DNA of 44,674 bases, taken from Anaerolineae bacterium. Its GTDB lineage: Bacteria > Chloroflexota > Anaerolineae > Aggregatilineales > Phototrophicaceae. The number at the start of each line of letters is the position of its first letter. The first letter of the stretch is position 1. The notes beneath the pieces are model-generated. The model was not told where the DNA came from, did not search any database, and saw only the letters and a program-made list of their open reading frames with translations. The stretch is taken from positions 1 through 44,674 of the forward strand of contig JALHNT010000058.1 of the NCBI GenBank assembly GCA_022843385.1. The letters run 5' to 3'. A program made the translations under genes and the position numbers. Positions 23,701 to 31,621 of the stretch are shown in pieces.

Positions 23701-25972
23701 TGCCCGGCAGCTTGATCGATGGCAGTGCGCTGCCCAGCCGCGCCGCCAGTCCGCCGGGTGTCGCCGGCTTCGCTGATGGAGCGGAGGCTGCCGCTGCTTT
23801 TTCAGCGGTCGCCATCTCTGGCTTGCCAGCGAATAACCCGGCTGGCGCAGGGGTGGCCGGGGCATCCTTGCGCCCGCCGATGTTGATCGAAATATTGCGC
23901 TCGGCGGCTGCCGCCAACGCCGGGTCAGCCAGTGCCGGCAGCGCACCCGGACTCTGGGCAGGCAGCGCCGGAGTGGCTGGTGCGGCGGGCAAGGCCTCCG
24001 CCGGTTTGCTGACGGTGACGACCGGCTGTTGTGCCTGGGCCGTCAGTTGTTCCAGCGAATTCGCCCGTTGGGCGGCTGCGCGTTGGCGGCGTCGTCCGAA
24101 GGCATCCTGCACGGCGCGGACATTGCCGATGACGATCATCGCCATCTCAGCCGCGCTGATCTCGAAGGTGAACATGGCACCGACCACCAGCACCAGCGCC
24201 ATCAGGAAGAACGCGCCCATCTCGGTGAAGTTGGTGACGAGGAAGTAATACGCTTCCGCGCCGATGCGCCCACCGCCCGCGCCATAGACTTCGTAGGATA
24301 ACTGAAGCTGTAGCCCCAGTTCGGTCAGACTGCGCACAGCCCGTCCGCCAACATAATTAAAGGTCTCGATATACGTCAGCAGGATCAGCAGGCCAAAATA
24401 ACTAATGATGATGCCGATGATGCGGTTGCGCGGCACCACCGGGGCTTCATCGCCAAAATGCCGGGCGATCAGCCAGATGCCAACGGCCAGCATGGCAATC
24501 GGAATCGCCAGCGATCCCCAGCCGAACAGGGTGTTGAGGGTCGAGTTGATCTGCTCGGTGATCGCGCCGCGCGTTGGCGACAAGCGGCTGAAAATCATCA
24601 TCAGCGATCCCAAGACCAGCGACACGCCCAGGATGTCGAGCTTGTTATCGAGCGTCAGGCCGCCGCTTTCCACCTTCGGCGCTTTGCTGGTGCGCGGCTT
24701 GGCGGCTGGCTTGGCCGTCTCCTTGCTGCCAAAGAAGGGCAGGAAGCGACCCAGCCCGCCAGCTTTGGCGTCGGCTTTGGCCGCTGGTTTGGCACCGCCC
24801 GCCGCCGTCGAACTCGCTGGCGTCGCATTCCCGCCCAGCTTCCCGAAGGGTCGCCCGAACAGACCGCCTGATTTTTCCTCAGCAGCCGGTGCCGCTGGTT
24901 TCGCGCCGGGCGCTGGGGACGGTGCGCCGAAGCCACCCGGTCGCGGCGCGGCTCCCGGTGTGCCGGGGGCGCTGGTTGCAGCCGGTTTCGCGGCTGGCGC
25001 GGCATCCTTGTTGCCACCGAACGGCAGCTTGCTGCTCAATCCGCCCAATAAGCCGCCGGATTTGGGTTCGTCTTTTTTCTCGCCGGGTTTCGCCGGTGCC
25101 GCATCCTTGCTGCCACCGAACGGCAGCTTGCTGCCCAGCCCGCCGAGCATCCCGCCCGACTTCGGTTCGTCTTTTTTCTCGCCGGGTTTCGCCGGTGCCG
25201 CATCCTTGCTGCCACCGAACGGCAGCTTGCTGCCCAAGCCGCCAAGCATCCCGCCCGACTTCGGTTCGTCTTTTTTCTCGCCGGGTTTCGCCGGAGATGC
25301 ATCCTTATTGCCACCGAAGGGCAGTTTGCTGCCCAGCCCGCCGAGCATCCCGCCCGACTTCGGCTCGTCTTTTTTCTCAGCCGGTTTCGCCCCAGCCGGT
25401 GCCGATGGCGAACTGGGTGATGGGCCGCCGCTTGGTCGATTGGCGCTGGAAGGCAGAGGGCCGCCGGGTGAGGATGAAGTCGCGCCCGGTCGCGAAAACG
25501 GAGATGAGGCTGAACTGGATGATCCACCGGGGCTGCTGGTCGGGCCGCTGCCGGTGCGCGGCGGGCCACCGAAGCCGCTGCCCGAACTGCTGCCGGAGGG
25601 CGAACTGCTGGATGAACCCACACTGCCGGGCAGGCGGCTGGATAAACCACCCGACCCACCGGACGCCCCAGGAGCTGCTGGACGATTGCCGCCTGGATTG
25701 CTGGAAGCCGGTGGCGAACTACCCCCGATGCGCGAGGCTAAGGACCCGCTGCCCGCGCCGCTGGGCTGACCGCTGACGCTCGAACGTCCGGCACCGGGCA
25801 AACCGCCGGTGGGGCGATTGGTCGGGGCGCTGCTGAATGGATTAACGCGCCCGCGCGCTAACCCACTCTCTTCATCATCGGTTGAATCGCTATCGTCGTC
25901 ATCATCGACGTAGCGCAATTCATCCTCATCTTCATCATCAAATTCGTCGTATTCGCCGCCCACATAACGCAT
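20714..25972 (-). CDS. ftsK: FtsK/SpoIIIE DNA translocase with very long disordered linkers
   Basis: A 1752-residue septal DNA pump that moves chromosome ends through the closing septum. Order of domains: an acidic start (residues 1-40, rich in D and E), a Gly/Ser/Pro-rich region with four 33-residue repeats (about 197-328), four membrane helices (about 444-605), a second Pro/Ala-rich linker (about 640-1225), the RecA-like motor with Walker A AGTTGSGKS (about 1400) and Walker B VVIIDELADLMM (about 1505), then a C-terminal gamma winged helix (about 1680-1750, LLQRRLRIGYTRAARLIDRMEAEGIVG) that would read orienting sequences. Typical FtsK proteins are about 750-1330 residues and begin with the membrane helices; here about 430 disordered residues precede them. 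Motor motifs are intact. Confidence 0.95.
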   Translation of the reverse strand: MRYVGGEYDEFDDEDEDELRYVDDDDDSDSTDDEESGLARGRVNPFSSAPTNRPTGGLPGAGRSSVSGQPSGAGSGSLASRIGGSSPPASSNPGGNRPAAPGASGGSGGLSSRLPGSVGSSSSSPSGSSSGSGFGGPPRTGSGPTSSPGGSSSSASSPFSRPGATSSSPGGPLPSSANRPSGGPSPSSPSAPAGAKPAEKKDEPKSGGMLGGLGSKLPFGGNKDASPAKPGEKKDEPKSGGMLGGLGSKLPFGGSKDAAPAKPGEKKDEPKSGGMLGGLGSKLPFGGSKDAAPAKPGEKKDEPKSGGLLGGLSSKLPFGGNKDAAPAAKPAATSAPGTPGAAPRPGGFGAPSPAPGAKPAAPAAEEKSGGLFGRPFGKLGGNATPASSTAAGGAKPAAKADAKAGGLGRFLPFFGSKETAKPAAKPRTSKAPKVESGGLTLDNKLDILGVSLVLGSLMMIFSRLSPTRGAITEQINSTLNTLFGWGSLAIPIAMLAVGIWLIARHFGDEAPVVPRNRIIGIIISYFGLLILLTYIETFNYVGGRAVRSLTELGLQLQLSYEVYGAGGGRIGAEAYYFLVTNFTEMGAFFLMALVLVVGAMFTFEISAAEMAMIVIGNVRAVQDAFGRRRQRAAAQRANSLEQLTAQAQQPVVTVSKPAEALPAAPATPALPAQSPGALPALADPALAAAAERNISINIGGRKDAPATPAPAGLFAGKPEMATAEKAAAASAPSAKPATPGGLAARLGSALPSIKLPGSKPETPAPETAPKPTMASSAPAGDGAGMATTAAAAAAGGIRGLFNRNKPEDKPASPPGATTPPPASSPVTSSTSPVTAFQPPAVPAQPAMSSPVSGEVRTSPLMPPAATSAPPVATAPAAPPARLGDLMKPADANRPAVTSGPASPVRSSPLTPAASVTPAAPTPANPAAPSSVRSFGVTPPAGSTENTGAVSGRPAASSPFKSSPTIRPEDFLDDLDEDDEEIRDIVEDDEDDDMLSRLPPAQPKGTPINPNRPTESRFAPTTFNRPAASQPTGNDRMGRLNELRQGGAFAPASVTKPDSDKPAVEKPAASAAPSISTSSSGGILGQTPRSPGAPPGPAAPAENRPAASAVTPPSASPIKPPGPPTTTTPATSPAQTVPATPSSVTLPAADVTKAAEPVKTPMPMSNLPTAAGPSPAFGRPETPPIAGAMPLTASVTPLPRDEAGVTPPPKSPELVMRPPGTGPTAPSAGVSSRRKKEWRLPSMSQLLVQGSEGDFDREGLLRRARIIEDTLGSFGAPGKVVEVNTGPVITQFGVEPDYLVTRGGKKNRVKVSAIAQLDKDMQLALGAKSIRVEAPVPGKGYVGIEVPNDAPSLVSLRDVMEAESFRKLANKSPLAIALGQSVDGTPISADLSSMPHLLIAGTTGSGKSVCVNSIITSLLVLNPPDRVKFIMVDPKRVELTGYNGIPHLIAPVVVELERIVGVLKWVTREMDERYKKFSQAGARNIEDFNKHLNETEERMPYIVVIIDELADLMMLAPDETERVITRIAALARATGIHLVIATQRPSVDVVTGLIKANFPARIAFAVAGGVDSRVILDQPGAERLLGRGDMLYMSGDSPAPLRLQGVYVSDNEINNITRFWRAQVSPEDVAARPISALVVDNTVVEPSKAALQGSDKQQLQQAFWDSDTNRSSTTTVSSSAGDDDSGDSDDVLYEEAVEMVRRLEKASVSLLQRRLRIGYTRAARLIDRMEAEGIVGPAVEGSKPREVIKNFKA
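24990..25385 (-). repeat. Four tandem 99-bp coding repeats within ftsK
   Basis: Four in-frame units of 99 bp (33 residues) each carry the pattern KKDEPKSGGMLGGLGSKLPF followed by GGSKDA-P-AK. The CGTCTTTTTTC landmark recurs at about 25069, 25168, 25267 and 25366. The central units are almost identical in DNA, indicating recent duplication. The encoded stretch is basic-acidic, Gly-rich and probably disordered. Confidence 0.92.
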
Positions 25973-26110
25973 AAGCTCTTGCCTGTTCTCTCAGGAACGA
26001 ACGACAGCGACACTTCCCTACAGTGCCATAATACCACACTTTCACTATCCCAATCATAGCACACTTGTTCGTTAAGATTCAATAGCGAGCGTGCCGCTTC
26101 TTAAAAACTG

Positions 26111-26119
26111 TGATACAAT
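26111..26119 (+). promoter_or_regulatory. Extended -10 promoter element
   Basis: TG-A-TACAAT (TG at 26111-26112, TACAAT at 26114-26119) fits an extended -10 element without a good -35. The start codon at 26133 would leave a leader of only a few bases. Confidence 0.4.
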
Positions 26120-26132
26120 CGCCTGAATTACG

Positions 26133-26633
26133 ATGAATACGCCAACAATCATGCAACGTGTTATGACTGACTCCCGGAATGAGCTGTTGTGGCGGGTCAA
26201 TAACGAGTACCGCAAGCGGCTCTCGCAGGCACAAACGTATCTGGATCTCCTGGAACAGATGCTGCTGGCGAACTGGTCAGAGCCAACTGCGCCGGATACG
26301 CTGGATACGCTGCGCTTTGTTTCACAGGAGTTGCGGGCAGTCGCTGAAGAAACACGGGCTTGGCGGCACTTGTTCTTCTATGAGTCAGCCGAATCGAAGA
26401 GGATGGTGCAGGATGACCGCGCCATCACCCAGGCGCTCTCACGCTTTTCGCGGATGCGGAGCGCTCATGAAGCCCACTTCATCAATGCCTATACCCTGCT
26501 GTACCAGCTTCCCCGTCCACAGCCTGAACTGACGCGCGTCCCCACAGGCGATCTGTGGCTGATGTGTCAGTACGCCCTGCATGATCTAGTCACCTTTGAT
26601 GATTATGTAGGCAACATTCAGGCGCTGCACTGA
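26133..26633 (+). CDS. Hypothetical helical protein
   Basis: A 166-residue protein that I do not recognise. It is soluble and mostly alpha-helical, with amphipathic stretches (NELLWRVNNEYRKRLSQAQTYLDLLEQMLL and ALSRFSRMRSAHEAHFINAYTLLYQL). Several His and Tyr residues occur in the second half (HEAHF, YALHDLVTFDDY). No signal peptide or membrane segment. ATG 26133 lies very close to a predicted transcription start and has no clear ribosome-binding site; ATG 26163 (MTDSRNELLW) is an alternative. It is convergent with the MutS-like gene, only 6 bp apart, and divergent from ftsK. Confidence 0.65.
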   Translation: MNTPTIMQRVMTDSRNELLWRVNNEYRKRLSQAQTYLDLLEQMLLANWSEPTAPDTLDTLRFVSQELRAVAEETRAWRHLFFYESAESKRMVQDDRAITQALSRFSRMRSAHEAHFINAYTLLYQLPRPQPELTRVPTGDLWLMCQYALHDLVTFDDYVGNIQALH

Positions 26634-26639
26634 CCTGCA

Positions 26640-28301
26640 TCAGGCTTGCCCAATTCGACCATTGAGGACTTGTTCCAGGCTGATCCCATGCCGCCGAGCG
26701 ATGTCGCGTGCATAGCTACGTCCCAAGGGCAGGCCAGGCATGATCTGATAGGTCGGGGCAGCTTCGCCTTCCTCATTGATGACAACTCCTGCCACCAGAC
26801 TGAACAGCCGGCAGTCTCCCTCTATCATGGCTTCAATTTCAGCTTTCCGTTCGACCAGTTCGATCAGGTGTGTGGCGAAGATAGCACGCGCCCCCAAGGC
26901 CCGCAGCGCCGCCAGCATATCCATCGCCAGATAGAGCGCTTCGCCGGACGAAGTGCTGGAGAAAGTTTCGTTCAGCAGTACCAGTGAAGTGGCGCTGGCC
27001 CGTCCAAAGACTTCTCGCAGTCGCAGCGCTTCTTCGGCTAATCGCCCATGCTGCCGCGTTTCCAGCGCCGGGAAGTGGGTGAGGATGACATCAACCGGGC
27101 TGATACGCGCCGCTTGCGCTGGCAGCAGCAGCCCGGCTTGAAAGACTGCCTGTGCCAGTCCAATGCTGCGCAGGTAGGTGGTTTTGCCACCGCTGTTTGG
27201 CCCGGTCAGGATGGCGATGCGTCCACTTTCGCCAAAGGTAGCATTGCTGGGGATGGCGGCCCCGCTATCGCGCAGCGCTAGCGCCAGATTGACCAACCCT
27301 TCGATCTCCATAACGCGCTCGGTTGCCGGAGCGATGACTGGCTGGCAAAAAGTGATCCCCTGCTTCATCAGGTGCAGGGTCGTGCGGGCAGCGGCGGTGA
27401 AGAATGCCAGCTCATATTCCAGATGTTGTAATGAACCGCTGCCAGAACGGGCGTACTGGGTCAGCGCCTTGGCGATGGGCGTGGCGATCTGGGTCAGCAA
27501 ACGATCGAGATCCTGGAACAGCGGCGACATCACCCGCTGATTGGGGTCTTCCGGCAGGCGGTGCAATGGGGCAATGCCGCTTTCTTCCAGATCATCCTGT
27601 CGCACACCGATGACCCGCTCCAGCCACGACAGCCGTTCGCCGACCTTGAAGTCATTGATTGCCAGCAGCACCGCCGATTCCGGGCGGAGTTCAACATCGA
27701 GGTTAATGCCAACGGTCAGGCTGGTGATGCGCTCTAGTGGAGCGCGTAATTCCGGCAGTTCCTGGCACAACTCCTGAAACTGAGGGTCAGCGATCAGCGC
27801 AGCCAGATTATCGCGCAGCTTGAGCAGCGCCGACGATTCCAGACTGGACTCGCTCAATGCGGCCTGTAATTCCAGCGTGACCTGGAGGTACGAGTCCAGC
27901 TCAGCCAGATGATCGGCGGTGTCGAGCAACAGGTTGCGCTGGCGTTTGCCGAGGAGCGCGTTGCCCTGTTGCAGCGCCGCCAGCCGCGGTAGCAGCATCT
28001 GTGCCCGTTCGATCAGCGCTGGGTTGCGGATGAAATCGAGCAGGACAGCCTGTCGCCAGTGGATGACGGCAGGGTTGGTGACGAGCGTGGTCAGGATTTG
28101 CCGAATATAGGTAGTATAGCGTCCGTTCAGTGCCAGCGCGGCCACCACATCGCTCATTCCCAGGTCAGCTTCCCACTGGATGCTAGTGGCTGGGCGAGGT
28201 GCTGCTCCAGCCGGCCACATCAGGCTAACCACCGGCATATCAATCGGGCGGCGAGGACGGGGGTCGCGGGTTTCAAGTGGGGGGCGCGGTCTGCTGCTCA
28301 T
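26640..28301 (-). CDS. MutS-family ATPase without mismatch-recognition domain
   Basis: 553 residues from ATG 28301; a GTG at 28325 would add eight residues but lacks a ribosome-binding site. The C-terminal half is a MutS domain V ATPase: Walker A TGPNSGGKTT (about 365-374), a long HFPALETRQHGRLAEEALRLREVF segment, Walker B VLLNETFSST, and the ATHLIEL switch. The N-terminal half is helical, like the MutS core/lever region (LNGRYTTYIRQILTTLVTNPAVIHWRQ...). There is no domain I with the Phe-x-Glu mismatch reader and no MutS2 Smr nuclease tail. Walker B has Asn where MutS has Asp (LLNET versus LLDE), as I recall for some non-repair MutS-like proteins. Its DNA target is unknown. Confidence 0.88.
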   Translation of the reverse strand: MSSRPRPPLETRDPRPRRPIDMPVVSLMWPAGAAPRPATSIQWEADLGMSDVVAALALNGRYTTYIRQILTTLVTNPAVIHWRQAVLLDFIRNPALIERAQMLLPRLAALQQGNALLGKRQRNLLLDTADHLAELDSYLQVTLELQAALSESSLESSALLKLRDNLAALIADPQFQELCQELPELRAPLERITSLTVGINLDVELRPESAVLLAINDFKVGERLSWLERVIGVRQDDLEESGIAPLHRLPEDPNQRVMSPLFQDLDRLLTQIATPIAKALTQYARSGSGSLQHLEYELAFFTAAARTTLHLMKQGITFCQPVIAPATERVMEIEGLVNLALALRDSGAAIPSNATFGESGRIAILTGPNSGGKTTYLRSIGLAQAVFQAGLLLPAQAARISPVDVILTHFPALETRQHGRLAEEALRLREVFGRASATSLVLLNETFSSTSSGEALYLAMDMLAALRALGARAIFATHLIELVERKAEIEAMIEGDCRLFSLVAGVVINEEGEAAPTYQIMPGLPLGRSYARDIARRHGISLEQVLNGRIGQA

Positions 28302-28407
28302 GATGTCTCTGCTGGGAGTCTGCACGAAAAGTTAGCATTAATGATACCATGTCCAACGGCACGATAGTGAACCAGAGTGTGCGAAGTGTCTTCTGCGGAC
28401 GCTGAAT

Positions 28408-28436
28408 TTGGACAGCCTGTGTTGATGGTTTAGAAT
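28408..28436 (+). promoter_or_regulatory. Sigma70-type promoter of the PLP-enzyme gene
   Basis: TTGGAC (28408-28413) and TAGAAT (28431-28436) with 17-bp spacing, 36 bp before the ATG at 28472. AGGGGA provides the ribosome-binding site. Confidence 0.55.
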
Positions 28437-28471
28437 CCAGCAGTGTCGCATCACAATAGGGGAATGTCATC

Positions 28472-29851
28472 ATGAGCGAATTCAGCCCCGGGGTACAGGC
28501 TGTCATTGACCAGGCCACCGCCGCCGCGCAAATCGTCCGTCAGCATCGCGCCCGCGTCCGACAACGGCGCTTCGACACCATTGCTGTGCATGGCATCTAT
28601 AACATGCAGGAAGCACTGGCGAATCAGGGCAGCATCATCGAGCCAGCTTTCTTTGCCCCGGCGCAGCACTTCGCCAACAGCGATACGATGGAAGCGGCGC
28701 TGGCCTATCAGATCCCGGCCTGGACCTATTCGCGGGTCGCGAACCCTACCCTGCATTATCTGGAGGAAACGCTGGCGCTGCTGGAAGGCTATGGCCTGGA
28801 AGCCGAGACCCATGCCACCCTGACCAGTTCGGGGATGGCGGCTGTCTTCCTGGCGACTGTGCCATTCCTGAGCATCGAGGATGGGCGACAGATGAACATC
28901 GTCGCCAGCGCCCGTTGTTATGGCGGCACCTTCCAGTTGTTCAGCCAGCGCTACGCGGTCGAACGCGGCGTTGAAGTCCGCTGGGTGCAGGATCCGCTCA
29001 ACCTCGACGATTGGGCGAGCAAGATTGATGACCAGACGCGCTTCGTGTTCGGCGAAACCCCCAGCAATCCGGGTCTGTCGATGTTCGATATGGCGGGCGT
29101 GGCGGAGCTGGCACACGCAGCAGGCATTCCCCTGATCGTTGATCCGACAGTGGCTACGCCGGCGTTGATGCGGCCACTGCTGGATGGGGCGGATATCATC
29201 GTGCATTCGGTCAGCAAGAGTCTCTCATTCAGCGGCTTTGTCATCGCTGGCGCGGTGATTGCACCAGTCAATATCCCCAGCCGGGTTGGGCCGGATGAAC
29301 TGCGAGCCAATTTCGCCTTGTACTGCAAAGGCTTCCCGCTGCGCGATCACGGTCCGGCGCTCAGTCCATTCAATGCCCTCATGGCGCTCAATGACCTGCG
29401 AACGCTCCGGCACCGGATGGATTTCCTTAGCGTCAACACCCTCCGCATTGCTCACTGGCTGGAAGCGCATCCCAAAGTCGAGCACGTCTACTATCCCGGT
29501 CTGTCCTCGAACGCCGAACATGAAATCGCCCAGCAGACGATGTGGCTGGTGGATGGTGACGCCAGCGGTCAGCCCGCCAACCGCTATGGACACCTGCTCA
29601 GTTTTACGCTGAAGGATGGGTTACAGGCAGCACGAGCCACCTTCGATAGCTTCGAGATGATCTGGCGCGGCACCGACCTGGGTAAGGTCAAGAGTGTGGC
29701 GACGATACCAGCCATTTCGACCCATCAACAGCAGGGCGAAAGTGGTCGCAGCCTGGCGGCGGTCCAGCCGGGGCAGATCCGCCTGAGCGTAGGGGCAGAG
29801 CACCCTGATGATATACTGGCTGATCTGGAGCAGGCACTCAGCCAGGCATGA
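28472..29851 (+). CDS. PLP-dependent Cys/Met-metabolism (trans-sulfuration type) enzyme
   Basis: A 459-residue fold-type I PLP enzyme of the Cys/Met metabolism family (cystathionine gamma-synthase or lyase, methionine gamma-lyase, O-acetylhomoserine sulfhydrylase). The YSRVANPTLHYLEETLALLEG segment, SSGMAAVFL, the PLP-contacting DPTVATP and the Schiff-base lysine K249 in HSVSKSLSFSG are all visible. The C-terminal GQIRLSVGAEHPDDILADLEQAL segment is also typical. An N-terminal extension of about 35 residues precedes the usual RFDTIAVHG start. No sulfur-assimilation or methionine gene is adjacent and a promoter lies directly upstream, so it is probably monocistronic. The exact reaction cannot be told from the sequence. 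Confidence 0.9.
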   Translation: MSEFSPGVQAVIDQATAAAQIVRQHRARVRQRRFDTIAVHGIYNMQEALANQGSIIEPAFFAPAQHFANSDTMEAALAYQIPAWTYSRVANPTLHYLEETLALLEGYGLEAETHATLTSSGMAAVFLATVPFLSIEDGRQMNIVASARCYGGTFQLFSQRYAVERGVEVRWVQDPLNLDDWASKIDDQTRFVFGETPSNPGLSMFDMAGVAELAHAAGIPLIVDPTVATPALMRPLLDGADIIVHSVSKSLSFSGFVIAGAVIAPVNIPSRVGPDELRANFALYCKGFPLRDHGPALSPFNALMALNDLRTLRHRMDFLSVNTLRIAHWLEAHPKVEHVYYPGLSSNAEHEIAQQTMWLVDGDASGQPANRYGHLLSFTLKDGLQAARATFDSFEMIWRGTDLGKVKSVATIPAISTHQQQGESGRSLAAVQPGQIRLSVGAEHPDDILADLEQALSQA

Positions 29852-30006
29852 TCGCAAGAGGCTGCCTGCCCTGACTCAGAAAATCGATGAGCTGGCTCTG
29901 CTGTCTCCAGGGACTGCAATCAGGAATTCTTAACATTTACTGCCGGACGTATATTCTCATCTTCTTCATCTGCATGTTATGATTAGTAAGATGTCTGCGC
30001 ACTGGT

Positions 30007-30035
30007 TTGAGCAGTCAGGCAAGATTAGCTATACT
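30007..30035 (+). promoter_or_regulatory. Sigma70-type promoter of the Roadblock gene
   Basis: TTGAGC (30007-30012) and TATACT (30030-30035) are 17 bp apart, with the start codon at 30071. The rest of the 29852-30070 gap shows nothing else I can identify. Confidence 0.6.
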
Positions 30036-30070
30036 CGTCAATGTGACGTTACCCGCATCAGTGAGGCTGT

Positions 30071-30475
30071 ATGGTGGCTCAGGGATTAACTCGCCAGGAA
30101 CGATTAGACAGCGCCCTCCAGGTGCTGTACGAAAAAGTGGCCGGCATCAAGGCTATCGTCATCGTCAACAACGATGGTCTGCTGGTCGCCGCCTACCCGC
30201 CTGATGATGAAGAGGCTGACATCAACCCGACCAACAGTCCACAGGTTGCTGCGATGGCCGCGACCATGATCGGGCTGGCACAGAAGACTCTCTCACGGTT
30301 GGCGCAGGGCAGTATGGAGCGCTTGCTTATGGAAGGCGAGGAAGGCGTGATGGTCTTCTTCCCTGCTGGGCGCGCTTCGTTGGCAGTGCTGGCGGAAAAA
30401 GACGCTCGCATGGCCTATATCCTGTATGCCACTCGCGATGCTGCTACCGAGATTGCGAAAATCCTGGGTTATTGA
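30071..30475 (+). CDS. Roadblock/LC7-domain protein
   Basis: A 134-residue single-domain Roadblock/LC7 protein. The pattern is a first helix (ERLDSALQVLYEKV), strand-turn-strand (GIKAIVIVNNDGLLVAAYPP), a long helix (NSPQVAAMAATMIGLAQKTL), and closing strands (MERLLMEGEEGVMVFFPAG, SLAVLAEKDAR) plus a final helix. Bacterial Roadblock proteins such as MglB regulate small GTPases or serve as dimerising modules. No GTPase gene occurs nearby, so its partner is encoded elsewhere or absent. GAGG about 8 bases before ATG 30071 supports the start. It has its own promoter and reads as a single-gene unit. Confidence 0.88.
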   Translation: MVAQGLTRQERLDSALQVLYEKVAGIKAIVIVNNDGLLVAAYPPDDEEADINPTNSPQVAAMAATMIGLAQKTLSRLAQGSMERLLMEGEEGVMVFFPAGRASLAVLAEKDARMAYILYATRDAATEIAKILGY

Positions 30476-30684
30476 GGTTGCTTCCTCAATCGACTAAACA
30501 AGATATCAATCTGATGTTCAACTGCTTGTCATCCATTTCCCCGCCCTCACCGCCCGTTTCCATCTGATCTGGATGGGAGCGGCGGATCGCTCAGCCTTAA
30601 CGTGTATGGTTGATTTCGATTTGCCCTATCCCTGAGCGTTTCCGATCTATCATTCTCGCTTCGTTATCAGGATAGGATTCATCT

Positions 30685-31581
30685 ATGCGGTTCACCAACC
30701 GTACTTCAGGTTTACTCTGGATCGTGCTGGCGGCGGTGTTGTGGGGAACAATCGGCGTCGCCACTCGCGGCCTGTATGCGACGACATCGATCAATGCGCT
30801 CACCATCAGCACGATGCGCCTAACCATCGCCGCTCCGCTGCTGCTCATGCTGGGATGGGGTAAGCTGCGTCAGCGGGCGCGGACGACTCGCCGTCGTGAC
30901 TGGGGTCTGATGTTGCTGAGTGGCGCGTTGACCGCCGTGTATCAGTCGGCCTACATCGCCTCCATCGCTTACGCGGGCGTCACCATCACCACCCTCATCG
31001 CCATCTGCACCGCGCCGCTGCTGGTCAGCGCATTCGCGATCATCACCGGACGCGAACCGATGCGCCGCTCAACTGGACTGGCGCTGGTATTGGGGCTGGT
31101 CGGCGTCGTGCTGGTGGTGGGGCTGGAGCCGGAACGTGCCCTGTCACAACAGGCTGGAATCGGGGTTCTGCTGGCGTTTGTTTCTGGTCTCGGTTATGGC
31201 ATCGTCATTCTTTTGGGGAGATCACTGACAGCGCGGGTTCATCCGCTGCATATTACCGGCGTCAGCTTCAGCGCCGGGGCTGTCCTGCTCCTGCTCTTCA
31301 CCCTGGTCAGCGGGCAGTTTGTCCTGAGCAACACACCCCTGAGCTGGCTGCTGCTGGTCTATCTGGGGGCGGTGCCGACAGCGCTGTCCTACAGCCTGTT
31401 CGTCAGCGGGATGCGTTCGACCCCGGCGACGGTCGCCAGCATCATCGCCCTGCTCGATCCGGTGACGGCGGCGTTGTTAGCGGCGCTGTTATTCGGCGAA
31501 CGGCTGACCGCGCTCGGCATCATCGGTGCGGGACTGCTGCTGCTGGCGCTGTTGGTGCTGTCGCGCCGCACGGATAGATGA
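30685..31581 (+). CDS. EamA/DMT-family transporter
   Basis: A 298-residue inner-membrane protein with ten hydrophobic helices in two EamA halves (about residues 8-135 and 153-292). Typical features are LAAVLWGTIGVATRGL at the start, AYAGVTITTLIAICTAPLLVSAFA at the end of the first half, and TPATVASIIALLDPVTAALLAALLFGERL in the second. Members export metabolites or amino acids; the substrate is not predictable. AGGAT sits upstream of ATG 30685. The 209-bp gap before it holds a palindromic CCATC/GATGG hairpin (about 30560-30580) but no evident gene. A strong terminator lies just after its stop. Confidence 0.9.
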   Translation: MRFTNRTSGLLWIVLAAVLWGTIGVATRGLYATTSINALTISTMRLTIAAPLLLMLGWGKLRQRARTTRRRDWGLMLLSGALTAVYQSAYIASIAYAGVTITTLIAICTAPLLVSAFAIITGREPMRRSTGLALVLGLVGVVLVVGLEPERALSQQAGIGVLLAFVSGLGYGIVILLGRSLTARVHPLHITGVSFSAGAVLLLLFTLVSGQFVLSNTPLSWLLLVYLGAVPTALSYSLFVSGMRSTPATVASIIALLDPVTAALLAALLFGERLTALGIIGAGLLLLALLVLSRRTDR

Positions 31582-31587
31582 CACGGA

Positions 31588-31621
31588 GGCGATGTCAACT
31601 ATTCTTGGCATCGCCGTTTTT
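31588..31621 (+). terminator. Intrinsic terminator of the EamA gene, inside the convergent gene's 3' end
   Basis: GGCGATG (31588-31594) and CATCGCC (31609-31615) form a 7-bp stem followed by G and five T (31617-31621). The same bases encode the last residues (GDAKNS) and the stop of the minus-strand gene. Confidence 0.75.

Noticed and set aside
22596..24248. 550-codon plus-strand frame antisense to ftsK
   Set aside because: Its Gly/Ala/Val-rich sequence is the complement of the Pro/Ala/Ser-rich FtsK linker; no start signal.
24990..25385. Regular 99-bp repeats as a possible CRISPR array
   Set aside because: The units are contiguous, in frame and without unique spacers; they encode 33-residue repeats of FtsK.
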